Source: Mariniblastus fucicola
GTDB taxonomy: Bacteria; Planctomycetota; Planctomycetia; Pirellulales; Pirellulaceae
Direction: 5' to 3'
Length of the DNA stretch: 64,000 nucleotides
Assembly: GCF_008087665.1 (NCBI RefSeq)
Contig: NZ_CP042912.1
Span: 6,448,001 to 6,512,000, forward strand
Made by a program: the position numbers and the translations under genes. The notes under the pieces were generated by a model. The model worked only from the letters and a program-made list of their open reading frames with translations, had not been told where the DNA came from and searched no databases. Below, piece after piece: positions 48,398-58,059 of the stretch (position 1 is its first letter; each line of letters opens with the position of its first letter).

Positions 48398-50474
48398 AGA
48401 TATCGCATCCGGTACTGTCCCACCTGACGCTGTCGAGCCCGTTAAAAATAATTCGACAGTGGAACTGATCCAACATGATTTCGTCGCAGAGCTTTCGGAA
48501 ACAGCTTCCGAGATGGAGTTCCGCGCGGCACTCACGTTGAATCGGGTTTGGCCGCGACTGGAAAAAAGCTGGCGGTCATCGTCGCAGGACGTTACCGCTC
48601 TACAGCGAGTGTTTTTGGAACGCTTGCAGCGGCATTGGTACGCGCTTTTCGAACGACTGTATTCTCTCTACGGCCAGCGTTTCGATTTTCACTTTCATGT
48701 GGAAACGATGTTGGAATCAATCGTGGTGGCGATGTTGCAACGCGACAGTGAGCTGGTCGCGATGGACCAACGACGCGAAGTCGAAGCGGACTGGTTCCAA
48801 AGCGAGTCCGTTGTCGGCGCGGCACTTTATGTTGACCTGTTCAGCGGCAATCTTGGGCGGCTGCGTGAGAACATTTCGTACTTCAAACAGCTTGGCGTCA
48901 CTTACCTTCACCTGATGCCATTGTTCGCATCGCCGGACGGCAAGAGCGACGGTGGTTACGCGATCAGCGACTATCGAGCCGTTGATCCTCGGCTGGGAAC
49001 CGTTCGTGAGCTTCAGCAGCTTGCCAGCGATCTTCGCAAGGAAGGTATTCTGCTGGTCCTCGATTTTGTTTTCAACCACACCAGCGATGAGCACGTTTGG
49101 GCGAAACAGGCTCAGTCGGGAAACCGCGAGTACAAAGAGTTTTACTTTATCTTTCCGGACCGGACCGAGCCCGACCAGTACGAACAACATTTGCGAGAGA
49201 TCTTTCCGACCGTGCGACGAGGCAACTTTACGTGGCACGACGGAATGGGACGCTGGGTTTGGACGACGTTCAACAGCTTTCAATGGGACCTGAACTATCA
49301 CAACCCGTCCGTCTTTCGCAGCATGATGCAAGAGATGCTGTTCATCGCCAACCTTGGTGTCGATGCACTGCGGCTTGATGCGGTTGCATTCATCTGGAAA
49401 GAGAAGGGAACCAATTGTGAGAACTTGCCGAAGGCGCACACCGTTATTCAGGCGTTCAACCTGTTCCTCAAAATCGCTGCACCGGGATTGGCGTTCAAGT
49501 CGGAAGCGATCGTGCATCCGGATGAAGTCGTCAAATACATCGGCAGCGACGAGTGCCAAATTTCGTACAACCCACAGTTGATGGCTTTGCTGTGGGAGTC
49601 GTTGGCGACCCAGAAAGTGGCTCTTTTGAATCAGGCGTTGTCGCACCGATCGCGTTTGCCACCGCAGACTTCGTGGGTCAACTATTTACGATGCCATGAC
49701 GACATTGGTTGGACTTTCGATGATGATGACGCCGCGAAACTGGGCATCAATGCCTACGATCATCGCCAGTTTCTGAATCAGTTTTACACGGGACGTTTTA
49801 AAGGCTCGTTCGCGCGCGGCGTGCCGTTTCAGGAGAATCTGGAAACGGGAGACATGCGGATTTCGGGAACTCTGGCTTCGCTGGCCGGACTCGAGGAGGC
49901 GCTTGAACTCAAAAAACCGGACCTGGTTCAACTTGCTGAGGGCCGCATTGAATTGCTGCAGGGAATTTCGATGAGCATCGGTGGCATCCCACTGATTTAT
50001 CTTGGCGAAGAGTGGGGAATGCTCAACGATTATGACTTCGTGACGAACCCTGCCAAAGCCGACGACTCGCGTTGGATCCATCGTCCAAAGATGGACTGGA
50101 GTTATGTCAACGGACTTTGCGAAGTCGAAGGTGCCTCGTTTCGGAGCGGCAAAGAAGAAGTCCACTATCGGATTTTCCATCGCACACAGCGGCTGATCGA
50201 GTTACGAAAGTCGCAACCCGCGCTCGCAGGTCAGGAAATGGAACTGTTCGAAACGCTCAATCCGCATGTGTTGGGTTTCGTGCGTATTCGACAAGGCCAT
50301 CGATTGGTTGTGTTGGGCAATTTTTCCGATCAACCGCAGCGGGTCGACGGCAATTGTATTCGATCGACCGGTTTCGGCCGTTTCTTTCAGGACGCGATTG
50401 CTGACGAAGAAGTTAACGCGTCGGATGTCGTGGAGATGGCTCCGTATCAACTGCGTTGGCTCATTCGACAGTAA
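48381..50474 (+). CDS. Amylosucrase-like GH13 enzyme
   Basis: 697 residues if started at the ATG at 48381. An in-frame TTG at 48333 has AGGAGG five bases upstream and may be the real start; either overlaps the synthase gene. GH13 sites: [10 protein letters not shown], nucleophile Asp in [15 protein letters not shown], acid/base Glu in [13 protein letters not shown] and the transition-state Asp in [12 protein letters not shown]. The helical N-terminal domain and overall length fit GH13 subfamily 4. Uses sucrose to build alpha-glucan, releasing fructose. In this operon it could store or turn over sucrose. Confidence 0.9.
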   Translation: MIVSNKDIASGTVPPDAVEPVKNNSTVELIQHDFVAELSETASEMEFRAALTLNRVWPRLEKSWRSSSQDVTALQRVFLERLQRHWYALFERLYSLYGQRFDFHFHVETMLESIVVAMLQRDSELVAMDQRREVEADWFQSESVVGAALYVDLFSGNLGRLRENISYFKQLGVTYLHLMPLFASPDGKSDGGYAISDYRAVDPRLGTVRELQQLASDLRKEGILLVLDFVFNHTSDEHVWAKQAQSGNREYKEFYFIFPDRTEPDQYEQHLREIFPTVRRGNFTWHDGMGRWVWTTFNSFQWDLNYHNPSVFRSMMQEMLFIANLGVDALRLDAVAFIWKEKGTNCENLPKAHTVIQAFNLFLKIAAPGLAFKSEAIVHPDEVVKYIGSDECQISYNPQLMALLWESLATQKVALLNQALSHRSRLPPQTSWVNYLRCHDDIGWTFDDDDAAKLGINAYDHRQFLNQFYTGRFKGSFARGVPFQENLETGDMRISGTLASLAGLEEALELKKPDLVQLAEGRIELLQGISMSIGGIPLIYLGEEWGMLNDYDFVTNPAKADDSRWIHRPKMDWSYVNGLCEVEGASFRSGKEEVHYRIFHRTQRLIELRKSQPALAGQEMELFETLNPHVLGFVRIRQGHRLVVLGNFSDQPQRVDGNCIRSTGFGRFFQDAIADEEVNASDVVEMAPYQLRWLIRQ

Positions 50475-51328
50475 GCATTGTCAAATCGTCTGCTTTGCTT
50501 CCACGGTTCAAACTGAGGAGAGATGTCATTACTTCCGAAAGCAAGTTTAGTCGTTGGTTGTTCACCGATCTCGACGGGACGTTGATTCCGTTGGAGGGTG
50601 ATCGTGAGAACGTGGAAGATCTACAGCGCCTTAAAGTGTTGCTGGATGAAAACCAGTTCGGCGTCGCCTTCGTGACCGGTCGTCATCGTGAATCGGCGCT
50701 AAGTGCGCTGGCAGAGTTTGACTTGCCCGTGCCGCAATGGATCATCAGCGACGTCGGAACGCGCGTCTCGCAGTTTGTCGACAACAAGGCAAGTTGCAGC
50801 GATGATTTTCGCGGGCGATTGCGAATGATGACGGCTGGTTGGGATGCGGACCGATTGCTGGAAGGGCTCAGTTCGTTCCCCGACTTCAAATCTTTAACGC
50901 TTCAGGAAGAAGAGAAACTGGGCGAATTCAAAGTCAGCTTTTATGCGCAAGCCAAAGGCGTACACGAGCTTGCGGACCGCCTTCGTCAAATTCTGTCGAA
51001 GCTGGACGCACCATTTGGAATCGTCAGCAGCGTCGACCCATTTACAGGCGACGGACTGATTGACTTTCTGCCAGTCGGCGTCGACAAAGCGTTCGCCTGT
51101 CGTTGGTTGGCCGAGCACTTGCAACTGCAATACGATCGCGATCTCGTTTACGCTGGCGACTCGGGCAACGATCTGGCGGCACTCATCTCCGGATGCCCCG
51201 GCATCGTGGTCGGCAATGCCAGCGATAGCCTGAAGCATCAGGTCGCGGCGACCAAAAACGTTTTCGTCAGCTCCAAACGAGCCACGTCCGCCATCGTTGA
51301 CGCGCTCGCTCGCGGCTATTCGAGTTAA
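50456..51328 (+). CDS. HAD-IIB sucrose-6-phosphate phosphatase-like protein
   Basis: 290 residues from a TTG overlapping the amylosucrase stop by 19 bases; the true start is uncertain, and family similarity begins near residue 33. HAD motifs are intact: nucleophile [28 protein letters not shown], and [13 protein letters not shown]. The cap region ([14 protein letters not shown]) is of sucrose-phosphate phosphatase type. It would dephosphorylate sucrose-6-phosphate from the upstream synthase, whose own HAD domain has an altered nucleophile loop. Last gene of the operon. Confidence 0.88.
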   Translation: MAHSTVSIVKSSALLPRFKLRRDVITSESKFSRWLFTDLDGTLIPLEGDRENVEDLQRLKVLLDENQFGVAFVTGRHRESALSALAEFDLPVPQWIISDVGTRVSQFVDNKASCSDDFRGRLRMMTAGWDADRLLEGLSSFPDFKSLTLQEEEKLGEFKVSFYAQAKGVHELADRLRQILSKLDAPFGIVSSVDPFTGDGLIDFLPVGVDKAFACRWLAEHLQLQYDRDLVYAGDSGNDLAALISGCPGIVVGNASDSLKHQVAATKNVFVSSKRATSAIVDALARGYSS

Positions 51329-51373
51329 AACGATTCCTGATTCAGCTTCGCCGACCGAAAGGCTGTCGCGACG

Positions 51374-53716
51374 CTAGTAGTCTGTTCGCGAGAATGTCAG
51401 GCATGAAATTGTCAGCATCACTGCCATGAAAACGAGCCCGCTGATCAAAGGCGACCAAGGGTTCGGTCGAACTTCCTGAAACGTCAAATCTATATCCGGG
51501 TTGTGCTGAGCGTCCGACGAACTCGATAGATGAGTCACGACTTTGTAAAACTCGCCCGGCTTCGGAAACGCAAAGTACAGCGGCTTGATCCCGTAACGCC
51601 ACGTTCTTTGCATCCACGTGCCCGTCGGTGACTTTGTTTCTTTCCGCGTCATGTCTTTGAGATCGTATCCCGTTACGCGGTCCGTACGATCTGCGACAAA
51701 CATCTCGCCAGCGCCAAAATGGACCGCCGAGATACTGCCCTGTCCGCGAACGGATGGTTTTTCAACTCGATCCTTTTCTGTGTCGACCAGTCGCAGCGTC
51801 TCGTCCTTGTAAAGCAGCGAATACCAGCGACCGTCTGGAGATCCAGAAACTGATTCGATCGCGACGCGAGATTCTGGCAAGTACTCATTCTTCTTTTCAA
51901 GCGTCGCAGCATCGATCAGGATCACCTGCCCGTTGCCCAACGCCAACAAGATTGTCGAGCCCTGGAAAGCAACGTGACACGTCATGCCCTCACGCGTTCC
52001 GGTTTCGATCTGTGCTGACTTGCGGAGTTTGTACTTTTTCTCCTCGTCGTCCGAATCGACCTCGAAGACATCCAGCTTTCCAGCCTGGTAAATGGCGATC
52101 TCCTCTGACTCATGATTGACCGCAACCAGAGACTGATCCTGCACTTCGACCCTTTCCTCGGGAGCGATTGAAACGAACCATGTCTCTCCGCTGGTTTCCC
52201 CGTTTTCGAACGTCATATCGGGATCGTATCGATAGAATCGGCCGCGGCGATTGATGCAAATAATGTTCTCTTTCGTGGCGAACATCGCAATGATTCCGCT
52301 TGGCAGATTTCCTTTGCGAATGAACTCGCCGTCATCGCCTGATACGAAGAACTGTTGCTTTCGATGAGTCTTCGGATCGCCAACAAGCACGCGACTGAAG
52401 GCCGTTTGATTCGTGCCTTCGACGAACACCGGACCGAGTGGATCAGGAAACGGTACCGAGTCGCCCATGTACCGAAACACCATTCGCTGGATCTTTTCTT
52501 CCTCATCCAGTTCCGGAGCTTTCGTTTCCACCCAATCACCTGTTTCATCGTCCCAGGTCTTTGGTTCGAATCCCGGATCCGTTTGCAGGACGCCCTGATC
52601 CGTGCTGACAATTTTTGTGATTTCGAAAGCCTCTGTTTGGGCAGAGAAGAACAGATACAACATGCCAACCGACCAGCAGACTGCCCAGAATAGGCCCGTT
52701 GCGACAATGGCAAGGATCGTGCTACGCGTCACCAACCCGGTAAACGCAGACACGGAATAGTAGATCGCAAACACGACAATGTAGAGCGGAATGCTAATTA
52801 GCACCGCGCGCTCCCAGATCCCCAAACCGAGTCCCATCCACAGCCACAGCCCGGCAAACAATAGCATCGCGCAAAGCGCGATGAACATGCAACCGCCGAC
52901 AAACTTCGCGAGGAACAATCCCATCCGCGAAACCGGCTTGCTGAGCAGCAAGTTAAGCGTACCGGGCTCAAAGGTTTGAGGTACGACATTGGCTGTTACC
53001 AGAATCGCAATCAACAGCCCGATCGACAGGACGACTTTGTCCAGAAACCGGGTGATCGTCGATGAAATCTGGGAAGCAAACTGGTCCTGAGACAAATTGG
53101 TCATAAACAGATTGGACAACGCACCCGACCAATCAAACGGTCCGTAGTAAAAATCGAGCGAAGACTTTGCCCCTTTTCGAACCATACCACCGAACGATTC
53201 GCTGATCAGAACGCGATTCAAACGCTGTTTCTGCTTTTCAGTCAGAGACGCAACATCCTTTTCCAAATAGCCTCTGGCTTCCGAGCCCAGCTTTTTCGAA
53301 TCCCAATCCTGGTCACGGAAGAACTCCGGGTCTTCAATCAGATCGTTCAACTCTCCAACAACCGATTGGGCCGCGAAAATGCGGTCGACGTCAGTAACTT
53401 TTCTGTCACTGTCAGCGTTTTCGTCCGGCGTCGCATTGTCGACTTTGTTTTTGACCTCCTGGGAAAGCATCTCCCAGATTCGCTGCATCCCTTTGTTATC
53501 GTTTTCAACGCCTTCCTTGATCTGGTAGACCAATTGGGCCTGATTTGACGCTCGCACATCGCGATCAAGGTTAATGTGCGTATCCAGTGACTCGCGAACG
53601 TGGAGCGGCGCCACGAGCAGCAGAAACAGAACGATCAGTCCCAGCAACACATAGAGTACTTTTGAAGCCAGTGCTGCCCGGAACGAGTCTTTAATGATTG
53701 CCAGATAAGGTCGCAT
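51374..53716 (-). CDS. ABC-2 type permease with periplasmic beta-propeller insertion
   Basis: 780 residues. An N-terminal membrane helix (KVLYVLLGLIVLFLLLVAPL) is followed by an extracytoplasmic helical region and a cluster of membrane helices at about 225-365 (VLSIGLLIAILVTANVVPQT; LISIPLYIVVFAIYYSVSAF). A large soluble domain of about 380 residues then has propeller-like repeats (ISAVHFGAGEMFVADRTDRV). One last helix (SGLVFMAVMLTISCLTFSRT) closes the chain. Such a soluble insertion is unusual for ABC-2 permeases. Fifty bases downstream of its ATPase. Substrate unknown. Confidence 0.83.
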   Translation of the reverse strand: MRPYLAIIKDSFRAALASKVLYVLLGLIVLFLLLVAPLHVRESLDTHINLDRDVRASNQAQLVYQIKEGVENDNKGMQRIWEMLSQEVKNKVDNATPDENADSDRKVTDVDRIFAAQSVVGELNDLIEDPEFFRDQDWDSKKLGSEARGYLEKDVASLTEKQKQRLNRVLISESFGGMVRKGAKSSLDFYYGPFDWSGALSNLFMTNLSQDQFASQISSTITRFLDKVVLSIGLLIAILVTANVVPQTFEPGTLNLLLSKPVSRMGLFLAKFVGGCMFIALCAMLLFAGLWLWMGLGLGIWERAVLISIPLYIVVFAIYYSVSAFTGLVTRSTILAIVATGLFWAVCWSVGMLYLFFSAQTEAFEITKIVSTDQGVLQTDPGFEPKTWDDETGDWVETKAPELDEEEKIQRMVFRYMGDSVPFPDPLGPVFVEGTNQTAFSRVLVGDPKTHRKQQFFVSGDDGEFIRKGNLPSGIIAMFATKENIICINRRGRFYRYDPDMTFENGETSGETWFVSIAPEERVEVQDQSLVAVNHESEEIAIYQAGKLDVFEVDSDDEEKKYKLRKSAQIETGTREGMTCHVAFQGSTILLALGNGQVILIDAATLEKKNEYLPESRVAIESVSGSPDGRWYSLLYKDETLRLVDTEKDRVEKPSVRGQGSISAVHFGAGEMFVADRTDRVTGYDLKDMTRKETKSPTGTWMQRTWRYGIKPLYFAFPKPGEFYKVVTHLSSSSDAQHNPDIDLTFQEVRPNPWSPLISGLVFMAVMLTISCLTFSRTDY

Positions 53717-53766
53717 GTTTTGTCGTGGGTTTGAGTTTGTAGAGTGCGGAAAAGAAACCGGACAGA

Positions 53767-54792
53767 TCAGTCAATCAGCTGGAGGAAGGCGTCTTCGAGA
53801 GATACTCGTTGCAGTTCCATGCCAGCGATAGAAACGCCACTGCTGCGTAGCTTGTCAACAATTCGATCCACGTCGGATTGATCCTGAAACGCGACCTTGA
53901 CCGCTGCCATCCCTTCCACGTTCGAGACAATCGTGAACTCGCATCCTTCCAAACCGCTTTGAAGCGTCTGCGGAGTGCCGATCAGATTGAAAAGATAGCT
54001 CTTGATCGTCGCAACCGGTTTGCCATCGGCGCCGACTGAACCGGCACCGAGAAACTCTCCGATGTTCGCGACCGGTCCGCAGTAACGAAGATTGCCCTTG
54101 TCGAGAATCGCGACCCGATTGCAAATCATCTCGACTTCCTGCAGCAAATGGCTGTTGAGAAAGATCGTCACGCCGCGATTGGCAAGGTTTTTGATGATGG
54201 CTCGCATTTCTGCACGAGCACGCGGGTCAAGACCATCGGTAGGCTCGTCGAGGATCACCATCTTTGGATCGTGCAACAACGCCTGAGCCAGACCAAGTCG
54301 CTGCACCATCCCTTTGCTGAACTTTTTGACCAGATCCGTTTCGCGTCCCTTGAGCCCAACCAGTTCCAGGTACTCGTCACGTTTGGCTTTCACCACACTG
54401 GTCGGAACATTACTGAGGTTGCCAAAATATTCCAGCGCATTGTAGGCCGTCAGGTGTGGCGGGATACGAAGTCGCTCTGGCAGATAGCCGACCATTTCCC
54501 GACAGTTTTTGCTGCCCGCGGGATAGCCCATCATCGACGCGCTGCCACCGGACTTGCGAATGATGCCCAGCAGTACTTTGATGAAGGTCGTCTTGCCGGC
54601 CCCGTTCGGCCCCAGCAACCCAAATATCTCGCCCTGATTTACCTGAAAGCTAACGCCTTTGAGCGCCTGAAACTTCTTGCGAGAGAAAATGCCTTCGCTA
54701 TAAGTTTTGAAAAGCTTGTCTGAAACGATTGCCGGAGGGCCGCTGTCTGCCGTGTTCGCCGTCACCAATTCCGCTTCCGCCGTCGCTGTCAT
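53767..54792 (-). CDS. ABC transporter ATP-binding protein
   Basis: 341 residues from the ATG at 54792. Walker A (LLGPNGAGKTTF), signature-like FSKGMVQRLGLAQALLHDP (in place of LSGGQ), Walker B MVILDEPTDGLDP and the H-loop LNSHLLQEVE are present. The C-terminal 100 residues form a regulatory tail typical of ABC-2 exporter ATPases such as those for drugs or gliding-type systems. Partner of the permease just downstream. Likely drives export or membrane-protein handling; substrate unknown. Confidence 0.92.
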   Translation of the reverse strand: MTATAEAELVTANTADSGPPAIVSDKLFKTYSEGIFSRKKFQALKGVSFQVNQGEIFGLLGPNGAGKTTFIKVLLGIIRKSGGSASMMGYPAGSKNCREMVGYLPERLRIPPHLTAYNALEYFGNLSNVPTSVVKAKRDEYLELVGLKGRETDLVKKFSKGMVQRLGLAQALLHDPKMVILDEPTDGLDPRARAEMRAIIKNLANRGVTIFLNSHLLQEVEMICNRVAILDKGNLRYCGPVANIGEFLGAGSVGADGKPVATIKSYLFNLIGTPQTLQSGLEGCEFTIVSNVEGMAAVKVAFQDQSDVDRIVDKLRSSGVSIAGMELQRVSLEDAFLQLID

Positions 54793-55028
54793 ATTCGGTC
54801 CGTATTTCTGTGTTCTCTGTTTTCCGCCGTAGAGTGGCAAAAGTATAACGCGCTTCGATCCTCGCAAGCCGCACTTTATCTCTCTGTCGAGCCCAGCGGA
54901 GACACTACACTGTTGGCGACCGCACTGGCCGTGCTATGTTGCTGATTCGCAAATTCCAGTGTACCTGTTTCCCAACGTACTCAGACATTCCAGCCCAGGT
55001 TTCATTCCGTCGTTTTCGCTCTGTTCCG

Positions 55029-56042
55029 ATGTCCGCCGACCCAACCCAAAACATCCTTTTTGAGACCTCGCCGTTTGGCACGCTTGACGGAATCGTCGAA
55101 CATGACGGCCGCGTCGTCTATTTTTACCTCAACGAACGGCCCGACCCTGCCGGTAATCAGCCCGGGAAATTCGGGACCCGAGCCTGTTGGGTTCGCAATC
55201 TCGCCCGCGGACCGATGGTGCTTAATAAAGCAGAGATGGCTGAGGGAAAGATCCCGATGATGCCACGAAATGACTGCGTTGATGCCGAACTTCATCAGGT
55301 TCCTCAATCTGAGTCACTGGAGATCGTCTGGTTCGAGGAAGGGAACGGCGCTGCACTCATCGAGGTCGACCGCGAATCGAATACGCGGACGACTCTCGCG
55401 ATCATTCCTCCCTGGAGCGGAGTCGAAGACTTTCATGGATACGCTGCGAATTGCGCTCATGAAACGGCTCTCGCCTGGCCGCTCCCGGAAAACAAGGCGA
55501 TGCAACTGCGGATCGATCGAGCAGCCGAATTCTGGAATTCTTTCACCAGCGAAGGTTCGCCATTCGCCAGTCTCCAGCAACAACTGGTTGACGCCTACAA
55601 CAAACAGTTTGGCGAACAGAACCAGAAACAGTATTACGCGATTGACGGCGGCAAGTTTCCGCCTCGCGGACTGTTGCGCTATGAAACAGAATCGGCAACG
55701 ATCTTGGTCACTGTCGGCATGTCACTGTGCTCTCAACCAGCAGTCGAACTGTACGTTGACCAACCTTCGGATCTGCGGCGTGTTGAACTTGGGGTGAAAA
55801 TCTCTCGCCAGGCTTCTGACGCGAATGCCGAACTGATCGATACCGCAATGCAGTCGATCAGCACCTTTGCCGCTTACCCTTGGCGAAACCATAACTGGCT
55901 TGGGCCGGGACACACGATCGACTGGTCACCGTCGGGATCCAAAGCAACACTCGTTCGAGACAACGAGCTTCAGCTTTCGTCGTTTCGAAACGACCCGATC
56001 GGTCTGTTGTGGATCGATGCCGAAAACGATGCTCGTCGCTAA
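55029..56042 (+). CDS. Hypothetical protein with SUFU-like region
   Basis: 337 residues from the ATG at 55029. No signal peptide. The N-terminal half is unrecognised (FETSPFGTLDGIVEHDGRVV). The C-terminal half contains ILVTVGMSLCSQPAVELYVD, which resembles the core strand pattern of bacterial suppressor-of-fused (SUFU) domains, often found in immunity-type proteins. No toxin gene is adjacent. Assignment by pattern only. Confidence 0.6.
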   Translation: MSADPTQNILFETSPFGTLDGIVEHDGRVVYFYLNERPDPAGNQPGKFGTRACWVRNLARGPMVLNKAEMAEGKIPMMPRNDCVDAELHQVPQSESLEIVWFEEGNGAALIEVDRESNTRTTLAIIPPWSGVEDFHGYAANCAHETALAWPLPENKAMQLRIDRAAEFWNSFTSEGSPFASLQQQLVDAYNKQFGEQNQKQYYAIDGGKFPPRGLLRYETESATILVTVGMSLCSQPAVELYVDQPSDLRRVELGVKISRQASDANAELIDTAMQSISTFAAYPWRNHNWLGPGHTIDWSPSGSKATLVRDNELQLSSFRNDPIGLLWIDAENDARR

Positions 56043-56066
56043 AGTTCGCTCAACGCGATATCGGCA

Positions 56067-56462
56067 CTAGCCGGTCGGAGGCTCGCCCGGTGCAGGTGGA
56101 TTTCCTGACGGTGGTTCTCCAGTCGGCGGACCGTCGTTCAAACCAAGTTTGTCTGGAAAGTCTGAATCGGGGAGATCTTTCAACGCGTCGCGTACCTGAA
56201 TGATACGCAACACTAACGCGACTCGATTGTTGACGCGCAGTTTCGTATGAAGCCGCTCAAGGTAGTGTCTTACCGTGCGGACTTTGATGTTCATCTTCTC
56301 CGCGATTTCTTCGCGCGTGATGCCTTCGAAAAGCAAACGGCACACCTCCTGTTCTCGATCAGAAATCGCAAGGAGGTATGATATTTTTTTCCATTGAGTG
56401 TCGGTGATTAGATGGGTACCCGGCTCTTCCGACCATTGCCAGGCATCGTCTTGCAGATTCAA
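56067..56462 (-). CDS. LuxR-type HTH transcriptional regulator, paralogue 2
   Basis: 131 residues with a TTG start supported by AGGAA about seven bases upstream. The HTH is clear: AISDREQEVCRLLFEGITRE, EIAEKMNIKVRTVRHYLERL, KLRVNNRVALVLRI. N-terminal W-x-E-EPGTHLITDTQW is shared with the regulator at 28554-29045, so they are paralogues. The C-terminus is a Pro/Gly/Glu-rich tail (GPPTGEPPSGNPPAPGEPPT). No sensor domain. Confidence 0.82.
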   Translation of the reverse strand: MNLQDDAWQWSEEPGTHLITDTQWKKISYLLAISDREQEVCRLLFEGITREEIAEKMNIKVRTVRHYLERLHTKLRVNNRVALVLRIIQVRDALKDLPDSDFPDKLGLNDGPPTGEPPSGNPPAPGEPPTG

Positions 56463-56990
56463 AAGTTATTCCTCAGCCCGCCTACGCGGCAATTCCCAGT
56501 GTTGTCCATTGCCCATCCGTTATTAAAAGTATCCGTGGAACTAATTGCGTTCTACATCGGACATTCAGGCGCCAGTGCACTTCTGTACACAGTGCGTCAG
56601 ACAGTTAGCTAAATTCCCAGACTGCCTCTGTTGGCTCATTGGGTCGAAAATTATCAGTGTTGAAGGGCATATGCATTTGCGATATTGAGCTTCTGTAGAT
56701 GCCGAATCAGTCACAATGTTCACGGTCTAACAATCCATGTTTAAGTTCATGATTTTTCATTTTTCTACTTTTCGAGTGCCAGTTGACTTGGACTGGGCCA
56801 ATTGCCCCCGCCAATTGGCTGGCTTTGGATCGTCAGAATCGCCATTAAGAAAATGCTGAACGGTCGCAACGGATAGCCGATTCGGATTTCGGTTTCGCAT
56901 TCTTGGGGCTCGATTACGTTTCGACTCACCGACTCAATTCAGCCAAAACTCTGACTTGACATTCGGAGCAGACGGACTTAATCTCGGACT
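56463..56990. other. Gene-free stretch between LuxR-type gene and his leader
   Basis: About 530 bases. Contains an inverted repeat GCCAATTG-N7-CAATTGGC at 56797-56819 and the his promoter at its right end. No convincing gene. Confidence 0.5.
56956..56984 (+). promoter_or_regulatory. Probable his operon promoter
   Basis: TTGACA at 56956-56961 and TAATCT at 56979-56984 are spaced 17 bases. The predicted start site, six to seven bases beyond, falls at the ATG of the leader ORF (56991), so the leader message would be nearly leaderless; no Shine-Dalgarno precedes that ATG. Confidence 0.55.
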
Positions 56991-57044
56991 ATGAAATCCA
57001 CAGCAGCAAAATTCCACCACCATCATGCCCACCAATTGCGGTGA
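56991..57044 (+). CDS. hisL: his operon leader peptide (attenuation ORF)
   Basis: A 17-residue ORF reading MKSTAAKFHHHHAHQLR, with four consecutive His codons (CAC CAC CAT CAT) and one more two codons later. It lies directly upstream of an attenuator hairpin and hisG. By analogy with enterobacterial HisL, slow His-tRNA charging would stall ribosomes on the His run and change downstream RNA folding. It has no homologous domain, being recognised by composition and position. Confidence 0.85.
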   Translation: MKSTAAKFHHHHAHQLR

Positions 57045-57108
57045 CGGTTGTGGTTTTTCTCTTTAGCGAATCAAACGAAACGCTGACCACTCCGGTCGGC
57101 GTTTTTTT
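57029..57108 (+). terminator. his transcription attenuator
   Basis: Three overlapping structures. Stem 1:2 pairs 57029-57038 (CCACCAATTG) with 57045-57053 (CGGTTGTGG), one bulged C. The possible antiterminator 2:3 pairs GTGGTT (57050-57055) with GACCAC (57085-57090). The terminator 3:4 pairs ACGCTGACC (57080-57088) with GGTCGGCGT (57094-57102), with seven Ts from 57102. Stem 1 overlaps the His codons and the stop, so a stalled ribosome would free strand 2 to block the terminator. Confidence 0.78.
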
Positions 57109-57173
57109 GTGCCTTCGTGGTAACATGACGCCGGCCTTCACCAGGCTTTAAATCCAAACCACAAAGGAACGTC

Positions 57174-58049
57174 ATGTCTCCATCACGAGACCCCAATCTT
57201 GTAAGAATCGCTCTGCCCAAAGGTCGCATGTACGACGAGATCGTCGCGCTGCTTAAAGGGGCCGGTATCTCCATTCGCAATTCGATCCGTGGCTATCGCC
57301 CTACGATCTCACTTGCCAATTACGACGCAAAAATTCTCAAACCGCGCAATGTTATTAGCATGCTTGTCGCCGGAGCACGTGATGTTGGCTTCGCAGGTGC
57401 CGATTGGCTTGATGAGATGGGCGTTGAGCTACCGGAAATTATCGACACGGGACTCAACCCGGTTCGCCTGGTCGTCGCGGCTCCGCATCAGCTTCTCGAT
57501 AACGGTAAACTGCCGAATCGGCACCTCGTGATTGCGTCGGAGTACCCGAACATGGCCGAGCGTTGGATTAAAGACCAGGGCATCGACGCCGAGGTTCTAA
57601 CGACTTACGGTGCGACCGAAGTTTTTCCTCCCGAAGACGCGGATTTGATCATTGATAACACTGCGACCGGTTCGACGCTGCGTGCCAACGGTTTGCAAAT
57701 CATCGATGAAATTATGACCTCTTCGACGCGGCTCTATGCGTCCAAGGAAGCGATGGCGAATCCGGAAATCAAAGCTCAACTGGATGACCTGGGATTGCTC
57801 CTCGAAGCCGTCCTTCGCGCTCGCGGTCGAGTCATGATGGACCTGAACGTTGCGGCCGCTGACCTTGATGCGGTTTTGAAAGTCCTGCCAACGATGCGAC
57901 AGCCTACGATTTCTTCAATCAGCACTGATGGCTGGCACTCGGTTCGATCGGCGGTGCCGCGTAAGGAATTGGCCGAAGTCATTCCGAAACTGAAGGTCGC
58001 CGGCGCTTGCGATATCGTAACGACTTCAGCAGAACAGCTGATTCCGTAA
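57174..58049 (+). CDS. hisG: ATP phosphoribosyltransferase, long form
   Basis: 291 residues; AAAGGA precedes the ATG. First step of histidine synthesis, joining ATP and PRPP. Motifs: VRIALPKGRMYDEIVALLKG, ARDVGFAGADWLDEMGV, and the PRPP loop ADLIIDNTATGSTLRANGL. The C-terminal domain (about 215-291) is the ACT-like regulatory domain of the long form, so no HisZ partner is needed and His feedback is expected. Sits 65 bases after the attenuator T tract, so its expression should depend on readthrough. Confidence 0.96.
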   Translation: MSPSRDPNLVRIALPKGRMYDEIVALLKGAGISIRNSIRGYRPTISLANYDAKILKPRNVISMLVAGARDVGFAGADWLDEMGVELPEIIDTGLNPVRLVVAAPHQLLDNGKLPNRHLVIASEYPNMAERWIKDQGIDAEVLTTYGATEVFPPEDADLIIDNTATGSTLRANGLQIIDEIMTSSTRLYASKEAMANPEIKAQLDDLGLLLEAVLRARGRVMMDLNVAAADLDAVLKVLPTMRQPTISSISTDGWHSVRSAVPRKELAEVIPKLKVAGACDIVTTSAEQLIP

Positions 58050-58059
58050 GTTTGCTTTC

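Noticed and set aside
48717-49646. 310-codon minus-strand open frame
   Set aside because: Antisense to the amylosucrase gene; no family features.
56737-56860. Possible 40-codon ORF before the his promoter
   Set aside because: No ribosome site, no homology and no link to the attenuator; likely chance.
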